Positions 16,840-25,416 of a stretch of 63,662 nucleotides of DNA are shown piece by piece (the first letter of the stretch is position 1; the number at the start of each line of letters is the position of its first letter). Below the pieces are notes generated by a model, which was not told the origin of the DNA, ran no database searches, and was given only the letters and a program-made list of their open reading frames with translations. Both the position numbers and the translations under genes were made by a program. Source of the stretch: Clostridia bacterium (GTDB taxonomy: Bacteria > Bacillota > Clostridia > Christensenellales > Aristaeellaceae). Location of the stretch: the NCBI GenBank assembly GCA_017521565.1, contig JAFXCE010000032.1, positions 1-63,662 of the forward strand, read 5' to 3'.

Positions 16840-18006
16840 TTATCTGAGCAAAACTGTCAGATTGCCGACAAGAAGCATTTGAACGATCAGAAGAAAATAC
16901 ATCGTACCCACACAGAGCATCGTGATCAAAAAGAGCACAATGGTCCCTGAAAAATCCCCGATCGCCTGTACAACGTCCCCATCCGCCACAGGTTCCAACA
17001 GCGCCGCGCTCAGTTTCATCACAAAGACCACTGCGAGCGTACGCATCATGGGGCCCAGAATCACCGCAAGCAGCACAAACACCGCTGTGACGCCCAGCGC
17101 ATTTTTGACGATCAATGTACACCCAACCAGCGTATCCATCGTATCCGAAAACATGCCGCCGACGACCGGTACGAAGTTATCCACTGCGTATTTCGCAGCA
17201 CGGATCACCATGCCGTCTATCGACGCGCTGCACACCCCCTGAACCGACATGGCCCCCAGAAACACCGTAAAGCTCACGCCCAGCAGCCAGCAGACCGCGC
17301 TGCGCAAAAGACGCGCCATCCGCGTCAGATGCGCGCGATCCGAAAGATGATTGACCGTCGTTACCGCGCATGTACACATGACCAGGCGCAGAATCACCTC
17401 CCTCGCTAGAAACACCATGCTGCCCGAAGCGGCGACCACCATCGGATGCAGAAAAGCTGAGGACGCATTGCCGCCCAGAGCCGTGAGCAGCGCAAGGAGC
17501 AGCGGGAGCAGCTTGTCCATGCGGTTGGTCATCGCCGTAATCGTTTCACGCGCATGTTCAAGCTCTGAAAGCACGAGCAAAACGACAGGGATAAGGATCA
17601 CAATAAACCCTACGCCGTGCGCGAGGCCCGAAAGCCCGCCCTTGCCGCCAAGAAGCGTATGTGACAATACGCTCAAAAGCAAAACCGGCAGCATCAGCGC
17701 AGTCATCAGCCTGCCAAGCCGTTTCAATTCGCTAAGGAATAACCCAAGCACACCGGCTACAACGTCCTCAGACTGCACCACCTCGCCCGCGGCAAAAAAC
17801 GAAACTGCCTCCCGGACGCCCGGCGAACCGGGCAGCACATCGATCAGCATATTCTCCATTCCCGAAAAATCGAGTCCTGCGATCACCTCGTCAATCTGTG
17901 TCTGTATAACCTGCTGTTCCATATCCCGCTGTTCCATTCCCTGTGCACCGGCTTCTCCCGCCATAACCAGCAGCGCCAGCAGCAATGCGCATACCAGCCG
18001 CTTCAC
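16840..18006 (-). CDS. spoIIIAE: Stage III sporulation protein AE
   Basis: This 388-residue polytopic protein has a signal-like start (VKRLVCALLLALLVMAGEAGA), a luminal segment with IDEVIAGLDFSGMENMLIDVLPG, and about eight helices. LSDRAHLTRMARLLRSAVCWLLG and VPVVGGMFSDTMDTLVGC are typical of the family, here taken in parts. It is an inner component of the forespore feeding channel. I place the start at the GTG at 18006, whose GTGA overlaps the spoIIIAD stop by four bases. The open frame runs 131 codons further upstream across spoIIIAD, but that part is an out-of-frame reading of AD. Confidence 0.93.
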   Translation of the reverse strand: MKRLVCALLLALLVMAGEAGAQGMEQRDMEQQVIQTQIDEVIAGLDFSGMENMLIDVLPGSPGVREAVSFFAAGEVVQSEDVVAGVLGLFLSELKRLGRLMTALMLPVLLLSVLSHTLLGGKGGLSGLAHGVGFIVILIPVVLLVLSELEHARETITAMTNRMDKLLPLLLALLTALGGNASSAFLHPMVVAASGSMVFLAREVILRLVMCTCAVTTVNHLSDRAHLTRMARLLRSAVCWLLGVSFTVFLGAMSVQGVCSASIDGMVIRAAKYAVDNFVPVVGGMFSDTMDTLVGCTLIVKNALGVTAVFVLLAVILGPMMRTLAVVFVMKLSAALLEPVADGDVVQAIGDFSGTIVLFLITMLCVGTMYFLLIVQMLLVGNLTVLLR

Positions 18007-18389
18007 CGCAGCGCCCCCACGGCCATCTGTGTCAGCTGCACAAACACAGGCACCGCAACACTCATCAGCGCAACACGTCCGCAGAACTCCGCGCGGCGGG
18101 CGATTGACGGCGCATCCAGATCCTGACAGACCTGCATCGCAATCTGTGTCGTCAATGCAATGCCCATCGTCTTGAGCATGATCCGATAATACTGCGCATC
18201 CATGCCCAATGAAGCGAGGAATCCATGAACGGTATCGATCAGAGATTTGATCTGCGGCAGAAGAAACCCCGCCATCAAAACGCCAAAGGCTGCCGTCAAA
18301 AGCCCTGCCGCCGCTGCATTCATCTGGCGCAGCACCAGCACCATCGACGCCGCGAGCAGGCAATACCCGATGAGCGCCATCCACTCCAT
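18003..18389 (-). CDS. spoIIIAD: Stage III sporulation protein AD
   Basis: The 128 residues hold four helices with the family pattern VLRQMNAAAAGLLTAAFGVLM, LIDTVHGFLASLG, YYRIMLKTMGIALTTQIAMQ and ICQDLDAPSIARRAEFCGRV-like CQDLDAPSIARRAEFCGR near residue 95. It is an inner-membrane part of the feeding channel and is closely related to AC. It is followed by AE with a four-base overlap. Confidence 0.93.
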   Translation of the reverse strand: MEWMALIGYCLLAASMVLVLRQMNAAAAGLLTAAFGVLMAGFLLPQIKSLIDTVHGFLASLGMDAQYYRIMLKTMGIALTTQIAMQVCQDLDAPSIARRAEFCGRVALMSVAVPVFVQLTQMAVGALR

Positions 18390-18407
18390 CTTCTCTCATT
18401 CCCCTTT

Positions 18408-18605
18408 TCAGTACAGGCCAAAGATACTTTTCACATTGTTGAGCAGCTGCGCCACCAGATCGACCACCAGAAACAGCACCACCACCAGACCCGCCACCGA
18501 GGCAAGTACAGCGATGTCCTCCCGGCCCGCCTTTTGAAGCACCTGATTCACAGCAAACACCAGAATGCCCACGCCGGCAATCTGGAACAAAAGATCAATG
18601 TTCAT
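18408..18605 (-). CDS. spoIIIAC: Stage III sporulation protein AC
   Basis: The 65 residues have the typical start MNIDLLFQIAGVGILVFAVN, a short polar turn QKAGREDIAVLASVAG, and a second helix LVVVLFLVVDLVAQLL. Length and motifs match the family (about 65-68). It lies 21 bp after AB and 18 bp before AD. Confidence 0.95.
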   Translation of the reverse strand: MNIDLLFQIAGVGILVFAVNQVLQKAGREDIAVLASVAGLVVVLFLVVDLVAQLLNNVKSIFGLY

Positions 18606-18626
18606 GCGCCTCTCCCTTCGTCTCCG

Positions 18627-19154
18627 TCAGATCAGAATCAAAAAGACCGCTGCACCGCCCGCAAGCCCCAGCGTGCGAATGAGCCTTGCGCGCTTTGTGC
18701 ATTCCCGCGCCAGCATCTCTTCTCTAGCGCGGAGTTGCTCGTCCGCGCTGTCAATCAGACGAATCTGTTCCTGAAGGCGCGTTTGGCCCAGTTCTCCGAG
18801 TACGCACTCAAACGCTGTGCGATCCTCTTCGCTGAGTACGCCATAATCCGGCAGTTTTGCGCTCTCTCCGGCAAAAAGCAGCATCAGCTTCGGATTGCTG
18901 CACGTTTCCATCCTCTGGGCACAGGCATGCAAAAGACGCGTCAGTTCGCGCTCCTGCTGCGTGGCGCGCAGATCAATGCGGCGCAGCAGCAGGCCAAGCC
19001 CCGGCTGTTCGTAGCGGATGATGCCGTGCATCCGCAGCAGGCAGCGCCGCATCGCCTGGATCCAGCGCACGCGGCGCTGTTCGCCGTCCGATATCAAAAA
19101 CGCCGCCGCGCTGATGCCGATCATGGCCATCACCGCCGCATCCCGGTTTGTCAT
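18627..19154 (-). CDS. spoIIIAB: Stage III sporulation protein AB
   Basis: The 175-residue protein has a helix near each end (about 8-21 and 158-174). The cytoplasmic core contains RRVRWIQAMRRCLLRMHGIIRYE, DYGVLSEEDRTAFECVLGELGQT and LARECTKRARLIRTLGLAGG, taken in parts, as in family members of about 170 residues. I chose the ATG at 19154 because GAGGAGGGG precedes it; the frame is open for 33 codons more. The first 182 bases of this gene also lie inside the open frame of spoIIIAA. Confidence 0.93.
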   Translation of the reverse strand: MTNRDAAVMAMIGISAAAFLISDGEQRRVRWIQAMRRCLLRMHGIIRYEQPGLGLLLRRIDLRATQQERELTRLLHACAQRMETCSNPKLMLLFAGESAKLPDYGVLSEEDRTAFECVLGELGQTRLQEQIRLIDSADEQLRAREEMLARECTKRARLIRTLGLAGGAAVFLILI

Positions 19155-20046
19155 TGCACATCCCCTCCTCATCACCCAATTGCCGTCCGCTTTCGTCCCA
19201 TATCCGAAAAAAGCTTCTGCCCGCCTGACGCTTAAGCAGTACATACCGGTCAAAAACGCGCTCTTCCATCAGCCTGCGCAGCACCGGCCTATCCATGCAT
19301 TCCGCCAAGCTGCCCGCATGTGCGGAGGTCAGAAGACCGACGCCGCAGCGCGTGATCTCCTCAATTGCGTGCGCATCCTCCGGTCTGCCAATCTCATCGG
19401 TCACGATTGCCTGCGGCGCCATCGAACGCAGCAGCAGCATGATCGACTGTGCCTTGTCCATCCCCGAGAGCACATCGACGCGTCTGGATACATCCGGAGA
19501 AAACAACTCTTCGCGCTCATCCGCAGCCGCAACACGAAGCCCGAATGCTTCCGCCAGATACAGCGCCACATCGCGAAGCACCGTCGTTTTTCCACTGCCC
19601 GGAATGCCCAGAAAAAGCACGCGGCGCACACTGCCGGCTGTATGAAGCAAATGCCGATACACTGGTGCGCCCGCACCGGGCACGTGTCGGCTTATGCGCA
19701 GACACAGGGATGTCACCTCGCCCATTCGCCATGTGCCATCCTCCAGGACCATTCTGCCGCAAACCCCCGCGCGATGCCCGCCGCCGACAGGCAGATACCC
19801 CTGTGCAAGCTCCCGCTCACACCGATACAGCGCATATCCGGACAACGCAGCCAGAAGCCCCTCCATCCGGGCGGTATCCATGATCAGCGGCAGACGAACC
19901 GTTTTCCCCTCGGCAACCAGCTCCAGCGCAGAACCGGCATACGCGCGGATTTCCTCAAGCCGGGTCAGGCAGCTTTCCTCCTGCCGGCATAAGGCATTCA
20001 CAACCTCTTGCGGCAGACAGGGATACAGCGTTTTTCTCCAGGGCAT
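18973..20046 (-). CDS. spoIIIAA: Stage III sporulation protein AA (ATPase), with C-terminal read-through
   Basis: This secretion-ATPase-like protein is thought to power the feeding channel. It has Walker A LGIPGSGKTTVLRD (about residue 148), ADEREELFSPDVS, a Walker B region with SMAPQAIVTDEIGRPED, and a late TSAHAGSLAECMDRPVL. Homologues end near residue 300-310, about where SGRQLGDEEG lies here. No stop occurs there: the frame continues for 60 residues across the start of spoIIIAB, giving 357 in total and a 182-base overlap. The extra tail (Gly/Ala/Pro/His-rich) is just the other frame of AB. The ATG at 20046 has GAGG upstream. Confidence 0.93.
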   Translation of the reverse strand: MPWRKTLYPCLPQEVVNALCRQEESCLTRLEEIRAYAGSALELVAEGKTVRLPLIMDTARMEGLLAALSGYALYRCERELAQGYLPVGGGHRAGVCGRMVLEDGTWRMGEVTSLCLRISRHVPGAGAPVYRHLLHTAGSVRRVLFLGIPGSGKTTVLRDVALYLAEAFGLRVAAADEREELFSPDVSRRVDVLSGMDKAQSIMLLLRSMAPQAIVTDEIGRPEDAHAIEEITRCGVGLLTSAHAGSLAECMDRPVLRRLMEERVFDRYVLLKRQAGRSFFRIWDESGRQLGDEEGMCNDKPGCGGDGHDRHQRGGVFDIGRRTAPRALDPGDAALPAADARHHPLRTAGAWPAAAPH

Positions 20047-20065
20047 ATTTTCACCTCATCACAAC

Positions 20066-20101
20066 AAAAAGAACGCAGGGCGCTTTTACCGCTCTGCGTT
20101 C
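20066..20101 (-). terminator. Terminator of the cysteine desulfurase-thiI unit
   Basis: Leftward, GAACGCAG pairs with CTGCGTTC with an inner GCG stem, and TTTTTG follows. It lies 32-68 bases after the thiI stop and ends only about 20 bases before spoIIIAA, so any spoIIIA promoter must overlap it or lie upstream of it. Confidence 0.75.
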
Positions 20102-20133
20102 ATCATATGATCGGTATGCAGTTTTTAGGCCAT

Positions 20134-21282
20134 TCAGCCGACTTCAACGATCTCGGTACCCGCCACAGCTGCATCGATCAGTGTCTGAGAATCGAGCTTT
20201 TCCTCCGCGCGGCGGACAAGCTCCTTTCGCGGGTGAGTCGCCGGATGCTTGGGGGTAAAGACGGTGCAGCAGTCCTCATACGGCAGAGCCGAGGTCTCCA
20301 TCGTGCCAATCGCCTCCGCACGCTCGATGATCTCGCTCTTGTCCATGCCCACACACGGGCGGAATACCGGCATATTCACCACCTCATCGGTGCAGCCGAG
20401 CGCTTCCATCGTCTGGCTGGCCACCTGACCGATGGACTCGCCGGTAATCAGCGCCTGCGCGCCATCCTTGCGGGCAAGAATCTCCGCAATGCGCATCATA
20501 TAGCGGCGCATGATCAGCGTCGTGAAGTTCTCCGGACACTTTTCATGGATTTCCATCTGAATCTCGGTGAACGGAACGACATACACGCGCATCTTTCCGC
20601 AGTACTCGCTGAGAATACGCGCAAGCTCAAGCACCTTTTCCTTCGCGCGTTCGCTGGTATACGGGAAGGAATGATAATGCACGCAGCACAGCTCCACGCC
20701 TCGCTTGGCAATCATAAAGCCGGCAACCGGGCTGTCGATGCCGCCGGAAAGCAGGAGGCAAGCCTTGCCGTTGGTGCCCATCGGCATACCCGCCACGCCC
20801 ATCACGCGATCAACAGACAGATAAGCCATGCCGCGGATCTCAATGGTGATCTCATGATCCGGCTTATTGACATCGACCGACAGATGCGGCACATGCTCAA
20901 GAATGTAGCCGCTGGCCTCGCGCATAATCGCCGGAGAATCCAGCGGATAGCGCTTGTCCGAGCGCTTTGCCAGCACCTTGAACGTACCGTTCTTGACGGA
21001 CATCATCTTTGCGGCCTGCTCGCAGATCGCCTCGAAATTGTCCTTCTCCATCTCAACCGCCGGGCTGACGGAATGCACGCCGAATACCCGGGATACACGG
21101 CGGATCGCCTCATCCTGATCGGAATAATCGGACACATAGATACGTCCGTCGCTCAGCCAAACATGGCCATGCACCTCCTGCACAGCCAGCTTCACATGAT
21201 CCACCAGCTTGCGCAGGAAAAACGGGCGGTTCTGTCCCTTGAGGAACACCTCGCCATAGCGGACCAGCAGAATCTCTCTCAT
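20134..21282 (-). CDS. thiI: tRNA 4-thiouridine synthetase ThiI
   Basis: The 382-residue protein has a ferredoxin-like N terminus with GEVFLKGQNRPFF, a THUMP domain (about 60-165), and an adenylation domain with the PP-loop LLLSGGIDSPVAGFMIAKRG (about 180) and ALITGESIGQVASQTMEAL. It inserts sulfur at U8 of tRNA and can take part in thiazole synthesis. There is no C-terminal rhodanese domain, as usual in firmicutes. Sulfur presumably comes from the cysteine desulfurase encoded two bases upstream. Confidence 0.96.
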   Translation of the reverse strand: MREILLVRYGEVFLKGQNRPFFLRKLVDHVKLAVQEVHGHVWLSDGRIYVSDYSDQDEAIRRVSRVFGVHSVSPAVEMEKDNFEAICEQAAKMMSVKNGTFKVLAKRSDKRYPLDSPAIMREASGYILEHVPHLSVDVNKPDHEITIEIRGMAYLSVDRVMGVAGMPMGTNGKACLLLSGGIDSPVAGFMIAKRGVELCCVHYHSFPYTSERAKEKVLELARILSEYCGKMRVYVVPFTEIQMEIHEKCPENFTTLIMRRYMMRIAEILARKDGAQALITGESIGQVASQTMEALGCTDEVVNMPVFRPCVGMDKSEIIERAEAIGTMETSALPYEDCCTVFTPKHPATHPRKELVRRAEEKLDSQTLIDAAVAGTEIVEVG

Positions 21283-21284
21283 GG

Positions 21285-22436
21285 TTATCTCCTCCTGTAT
21301 CGGGCAAGCAGCGCAAACATCTTTTCCATCTGCGCCGCAGTCTCTTCCATTTCTTCCATCATATTGTACAGGCCCAGGCTGACGCGAATCGTTCCATCCG
21401 CCTGTTCAGCTGTCAGGCCCATGGCTTTCAGCGTCGCAGAAACCTTCTGCTTATGAGACGCGCAGGCAGAGCCGGTGGATACCAGAATCCCCGCGCTCTC
21501 CAATGCGTTGCGCATAACCTCCCCGCGCACGCCGTCAAAGGACAAGCTTAGAATATGCGGCGCAGAATCCTTCTCCTGCGGCAGAGGGCCATTGACGCGC
21601 ACGCCCTCCAGCGCAGAAAGCCTCGTCCACAGGCATTCCTTCAACCCGCGCATCGCAGCAATCTGCTCCTGCCGCGCCGTCATCTCTCGAACAGCCTCGC
21701 CAAGCGCAAGAATCCCTGCCGAATTGTATGTACCGGAGCGCAGATTCTTCTCCTGTCCTCCGCCCGTTGTCTGCGGCATCAGACGGATCCCCTTTTTTAC
21801 AATGAGCGCGCCGATGCCCTTGGGGCCATGGATCTTATGGCCGCTGAGCGCATACATATCCACGCCCATTTTTCCCATATGCATCGGGACGCGCATGAAC
21901 CCCTGCACACCGTCGACAAAGACGCGCACATCCGGATTTTTTCTTCTTGCCAGCGCAGCAAGCTGCGCGACCGGCTGAATCGCGCCGGTCTCATTGCTCA
22001 CCTGCATGCAGGCAACAAGCGCAGTATTTTCATCAATCATCTGCTCCGCAGCCGCGAGATCGACCCGCCCCCGGCTGTCAATCGGCAGTTCCCGCACGGT
22101 ATGCCCGAGCTTTTCCACCCGGCGGATGGTGTCAAGCACAGCAGGATGCTCAATCGCGCTGCACACGAAATTCGCAGGCCTGCGCAGCGTTTCGGCATAA
22201 CCCAGAATCGCCAGATTGTCGCTTTCCGTTCCGCCCGCTGTAAAGTAAACCTCGTCCTCTTTTGCGCCAAGCTGCGCGGCAATCAGCTTGCGGCAGGCGC
22301 GAATCTCACGATCCACATCCACCGCAGGCTTATACGCCGCCGACGCATTAAAGTACGCATCGCGCATACAGGAGACAGTCTTTTCGATCACGCTGTCAAA
22401 CGGACGCGTCGTCGCGCTGTTGTCAAGATAGATCAC
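21285..22436 (-). CDS. Cysteine desulfurase (class V, NifS-like)
   Basis: This PLP enzyme releases sulfur from cysteine. Motifs are VIYLDNSATTRP at the start, FTAGGTESDNLAILG, the cofactor histidine region AIEHPAVLDT, the PLP lysine in ALSGHKIHGPKGIGAL (about residue 200), and the catalytic cysteine in STGSACASHKQK (about 325). I place the start at GTG 22436, after AAGGGGA; upstream start codons are TTG only. Adjacent thiI makes it the likely partner for tRNA thiolation, as with B. subtilis NifZ. Confidence 0.93.
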   Translation of the reverse strand: MIYLDNSATTRPFDSVIEKTVSCMRDAYFNASAAYKPAVDVDREIRACRKLIAAQLGAKEDEVYFTAGGTESDNLAILGYAETLRRPANFVCSAIEHPAVLDTIRRVEKLGHTVRELPIDSRGRVDLAAAEQMIDENTALVACMQVSNETGAIQPVAQLAALARRKNPDVRVFVDGVQGFMRVPMHMGKMGVDMYALSGHKIHGPKGIGALIVKKGIRLMPQTTGGGQEKNLRSGTYNSAGILALGEAVREMTARQEQIAAMRGLKECLWTRLSALEGVRVNGPLPQEKDSAPHILSLSFDGVRGEVMRNALESAGILVSTGSACASHKQKVSATLKAMGLTAEQADGTIRVSLGLYNMMEEMEETAAQMEKMFALLARYRRR

Positions 22437-22493
22437 AGTATTCCCCTTATTCCCCAATTCACGTTTTTGTAAATTCCCATAACGCAAGAAAAT

Positions 22494-22520
22494 CTCCAGT
22501 ACGGACAGGCCATGCTGGAG
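22494..22520 (-). terminator. Weak hairpin after the DUF6106-like gene
   Basis: CTCCAG and CTGGAG form a six-pair stem around a 15-base loop, followed leftward by ATTTTC. It lies between the small membrane protein gene and the cysteine desulfurase gene. Stability looks modest. Confidence 0.35.
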
Positions 22521-22534
22521 ACGAATACGCTGGC

Positions 22535-23065
22535 TTAACCCTGATAGACGCCAACCGGCAGATAATGACGAATCATATCGATCATTTCTTCGCTCGGCTC
22601 AATGATGATCATGTGCTTCTGATTCTCTTTCACATAATAGAAATAGAACAGATTGCCGTCGCGGTTGAGGAACCAGTTGCGCTTTTGCACATCCTTCATC
22701 GCCAGAAACTTGCGGAAGCTGTCATGCGCCACATGACCGCAGGCGGAGACATTTGCCACGTTCATGCTGCCCAGCTCCTTGCGCCTGGCGCCGCGCATGA
22801 CCTTTGCAAAATCCAGAGATCCGTTGGTAAACGCATACTCAAATTCAACCTTGAAATTATCCTTGAAGAAGAATAACAGCACCGCACCGCCAATGCAGAA
22901 AACCGTAATGAGCAGCGCAGCAAGATTAAATGCATAAAACACAACCTGCATCATCAGCATGCCATACAGGCCAAGAACCACAACGAACACCCAGCAGAGC
23001 ATATAAAGAATACTGTTCAGCATACTGTTGCGCGCGGTCACAACCTCTTCCTTGAAATAATCCAT
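22535..23065 (-). CDS. Two-helix membrane protein, DUF6106-like
   Basis: The 176 residues start MDYFKEEVVTARNSMLN. Two hydrophobic segments (about 19-45 and 50-70) are followed by a soluble domain with EYAFTNGSLDFAKVMRGARRKELGS, SACGHVAHDSF and NLFYFYYVKENQKHMIIIEPSEEM, taken in parts. From memory this resembles the DUF6106 family of Clostridia; I cannot confirm it. The soluble part probably faces the cytoplasm. No function is known to me. It is divergent from the zinc-ribbon gene, with its own promoter. Confidence 0.75.
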   Translation of the reverse strand: MDYFKEEVVTARNSMLNSILYMLCWVFVVVLGLYGMLMMQVVFYAFNLAALLITVFCIGGAVLLFFFKDNFKVEFEYAFTNGSLDFAKVMRGARRKELGSMNVANVSACGHVAHDSFRKFLAMKDVQKRNWFLNRDGNLFYFYYVKENQKHMIIIEPSEEMIDMIRHYLPVGVYQG

Positions 23066-23098
23066 AACAAAACAGACCTCCGTATTTCATTGTATGCC

Positions 23099-23128
23099 AT
23101 TATAACACCAAACCATATCAAAGGACAA
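23099..23128 (-). promoter_or_regulatory. Promoter of the DUF6106-like gene
   Basis: Leftward TTGTCC (23123-23128) and a perfect TATAAT (23099-23104) are 18 bp apart. The start point would be about 25-30 bases before the ATG, leaving just room for the GGAGG site. Confidence 0.6.
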
Positions 23129-23253
23129 GAGTTTCTGTTTCCTTCCCGTCAGCAATTCTTTTGACTCAATCAAAAAAAGGACTTTTGCCGCCTGTCGCGA
23201 AATGAATAATGTTAAGCTATTTTTGATCAACATCATCGGAGGTTTTCCGCGCT

Positions 23254-25308
23254 ATGAAATGTCCCCACTGCGGCGCATGGAATGCAGCCTATCTGCCCAA
23301 ATGCTGCCGCTGCGGCACGCCGCTTGACAACAACACACAAAAGCAACTCTCATGGGAAGAATCCATGCACAAAAAGAACCATTCGCTGACCGTCGTGCAG
23401 TTTGATGAATACGACGAAAGCATGCCTGTGCAGCATGACGCCGTTCATGAGGATGATCCCTTTGATCCCGATACGCTCAACCGCACTGAACTGACCGACG
23501 AAATTGAAATGCTCAAGCAGCGCCGCGAGGAAGGCTCGCGCCGTATTGAGCAGATGAAGGAGCAGGCAAGCCGCGTCCACCGCTCGCTGCGCGAGGTGCA
23601 GGTTGTCCGGCCAATGCCCGAAGAAGGCGATGCGCCCTCTGCCTATGACAGCGACAGCATCGTTATCCGCCGCAGGCAGCAGAGCAGTCAGGCCCGATAC
23701 AGCGCCAGGCTGCAGGAATCCGACATTATGGACAATTCCTATGCCGATGAGGGCAGCATTTCTGCCGCGCAGCAGCGGAGCCAATACGACCGGTACGGGT
23801 ATTTCGGCGATTCCACCGAGCAGCCGCTAACCTATGTGGATGACGACGAAGACGCTCCGGTCTACTATGACGGCTATACGCCGGACTCCGGGGATGAGGG
23901 CGCGCTCACAGACGAAGAATTCATGCCTCGCCGGATCCAGCCCCGAAACAACCACGAAGATGAGCTTGAAACGGTCAACACCGGAAAGAGAAAAAAGAGC
24001 CGCATTTTCCGTTTCTTTCTCAGCGCAGCCATCTTCCTGCTGTGCTGCGCTATCGTCGGCGCAGGCGGGCTGTTCGCTGCCCGAAAATACATCGAGCAGC
24101 AGGGCCTGCAAAAGCGCGCAGACAGCGATACGCACGTGGAAGTAACCGCCACAACCGTAGACGGGCTGCCCGCACATACGCTGACCATCTACGGCAAGGA
24201 AAACGCGACGGTTTACCTGCGCGAAATGCAGTCCTCCTATGTAATCGCCGACGGCAAGATCGAGGTGACCGTGCCCGACTATATGTGGTACGACACGGAG
24301 TCCTCCACATTCGCCACACCCGTGGAAACCGATACGATGGACGTCACCATCACGCCGTTCATCCGTTACTCCCAGGAAGGCGACCAGTATCAGCTCGATC
24401 CCATCCAGTTCACCATTGACGTTCCGCTCTCTCAGATCTATCTGCTCAATCCATCGACGATTCGCGCAGAGGTTGGCGTATCCATTTACGAAGTCCGCAT
24501 CAACGTTGAGCCAGGCTCCACGGTCATCATCGATGGCACAAATGTTTCCACGCTCATCAGAGAAACCGGAAACGTCTCTAAAAACGTTCAGGTTCTGCCC
24601 GTCGGCGACAACACGATCTCCATTTCCGTTAAGAGCAAGTACTGCCGAGAAAACAAGATGGAGGTTACCCTCTACCGCGAGCCGCAGGAGATTCCGCTGG
24701 AGCTTGACGCAACCGTGCTTGTCGAGTGGAACTATGAGCCGATCACCAATGAAAAGTATGCCGCTGCCAGCGATGAAGAGCGAGCCAAAATGCAGCGCCC
24801 GTCCATCGGCGGCACGATGCTGCCCGGCGCAACCATCCACGTCGACTTCCCGCACGAGAATCTCTCCGTCGATTCCGTGAACGGCAAATTCACGTTCAAT
24901 CCGCTCTTCTCTTCTCTGGGCAACAACGACGTCGTCATCCGCGCCTCCTATGAGGGCAAGAAGGATGCCGTCATCACCCATACCGTCTACTACATGCCCA
25001 ACGCAGACATCTATACCCGCCGTGCATGGGACCTGAACGCCCAGTACACCGATCTGATCAACTACATCAACATCCGCAAGGGAACGATCTACATGGGCAT
25101 CGGTACTGTCGAGCGCATCATCAGCACTGCACCCCAGATGGCGATCATGAATATCGGCACAGATACGTTTGAAAAACGGATTATGATCGAAAACAGCTCC
25201 AAGACGACATGGGCGGTCGGCGAAAAGTACAGGATATACGGCGAAGCCTATGGCCTGTATGATACAATGCCGCGACTGACCGTCCGATACACGTATCTCG
25301 CAGAGTAA
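23254..25308 (+). CDS. Zinc-ribbon membrane protein with large extracellular part
   Basis: The 684-residue protein opens with a zinc ribbon (MKCPHCGAWNAAYLPKCCRCG; Cys 3, 6, 17, 20, with an extra Cys 18). A polar cytoplasmic segment of about 220 residues follows, including a Glu-rich coil (LTDEIEMLKQRREEGSRRIE). One helix spans about 250-278. The external ~400 residues look like stacked beta domains (EVGVSIYEVRINVEPGSTVII, PGATIHVDFPHENLSV, TIYMGIGTVERIISTAPQ, taken in parts). I do not recognise a family beyond the ribbon. The topology suggests an envelope protein with a metal-binding cytoplasmic head. The ATG follows CGGAGG by about ten bases. It forms a single-gene unit ended by a perfect hairpin. 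Confidence 0.85.
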   Translation: MKCPHCGAWNAAYLPKCCRCGTPLDNNTQKQLSWEESMHKKNHSLTVVQFDEYDESMPVQHDAVHEDDPFDPDTLNRTELTDEIEMLKQRREEGSRRIEQMKEQASRVHRSLREVQVVRPMPEEGDAPSAYDSDSIVIRRRQQSSQARYSARLQESDIMDNSYADEGSISAAQQRSQYDRYGYFGDSTEQPLTYVDDDEDAPVYYDGYTPDSGDEGALTDEEFMPRRIQPRNNHEDELETVNTGKRKKSRIFRFFLSAAIFLLCCAIVGAGGLFAARKYIEQQGLQKRADSDTHVEVTATTVDGLPAHTLTIYGKENATVYLREMQSSYVIADGKIEVTVPDYMWYDTESSTFATPVETDTMDVTITPFIRYSQEGDQYQLDPIQFTIDVPLSQIYLLNPSTIRAEVGVSIYEVRINVEPGSTVIIDGTNVSTLIRETGNVSKNVQVLPVGDNTISISVKSKYCRENKMEVTLYREPQEIPLELDATVLVEWNYEPITNEKYAAASDEERAKMQRPSIGGTMLPGATIHVDFPHENLSVDSVNGKFTFNPLFSSLGNNDVVIRASYEGKKDAVITHTVYYMPNADIYTRRAWDLNAQYTDLINYINIRKGTIYMGIGTVERIISTAPQMAIMNIGTDTFEKRIMIENSSKTTWAVGEKYRIYGEAYGLYDTMPRLTVRYTYLAE

Positions 25309-25328
25309 CATTGCGCATATCAACAGAC

Positions 25329-25364
25329 AAACGGGTACTTCCGAAGAAGCGGAAGTACCCGTTT
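25329..25364. terminator. Perfect 15-bp hairpin between convergent genes
   Basis: AAACGGGTACTTCCG and its exact complement enclose a six-base loop (AAGAAG). It lies 20 bases after the zinc-ribbon gene and 52 bases beyond the ogt stop on the other strand. The A/T ends of the stem provide U-runs in both directions, so it can serve both genes. Confidence 0.8.
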
Positions 25365-25416
25365 CAGCATGCTAAAGCTTCCTATATGTCAAAGAAGCCT
25401 TTTTCATCATCAGCGC

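Noticed and set aside
18007-18399. Upstream extension of the spoIIIAE frame
   Set aside because: It lies over spoIIIAD in another frame and gives Cys/Arg/Gly-rich nonsense; the GTG at 18006 with a four-base overlap is the normal start.
20047-20133. Sigma-E promoter for spoIIIA (CATATGAT near 20105)
   Set aside because: The -10-like sequence has no matching -35, and it would lie upstream of the thiI terminator, so transcription would have to pass it.
20008-21456. 482-codon rightward frame across thiI
   Set aside because: It is antisense to intact thiI and the desulfurase; no ribosome binding site or family features.
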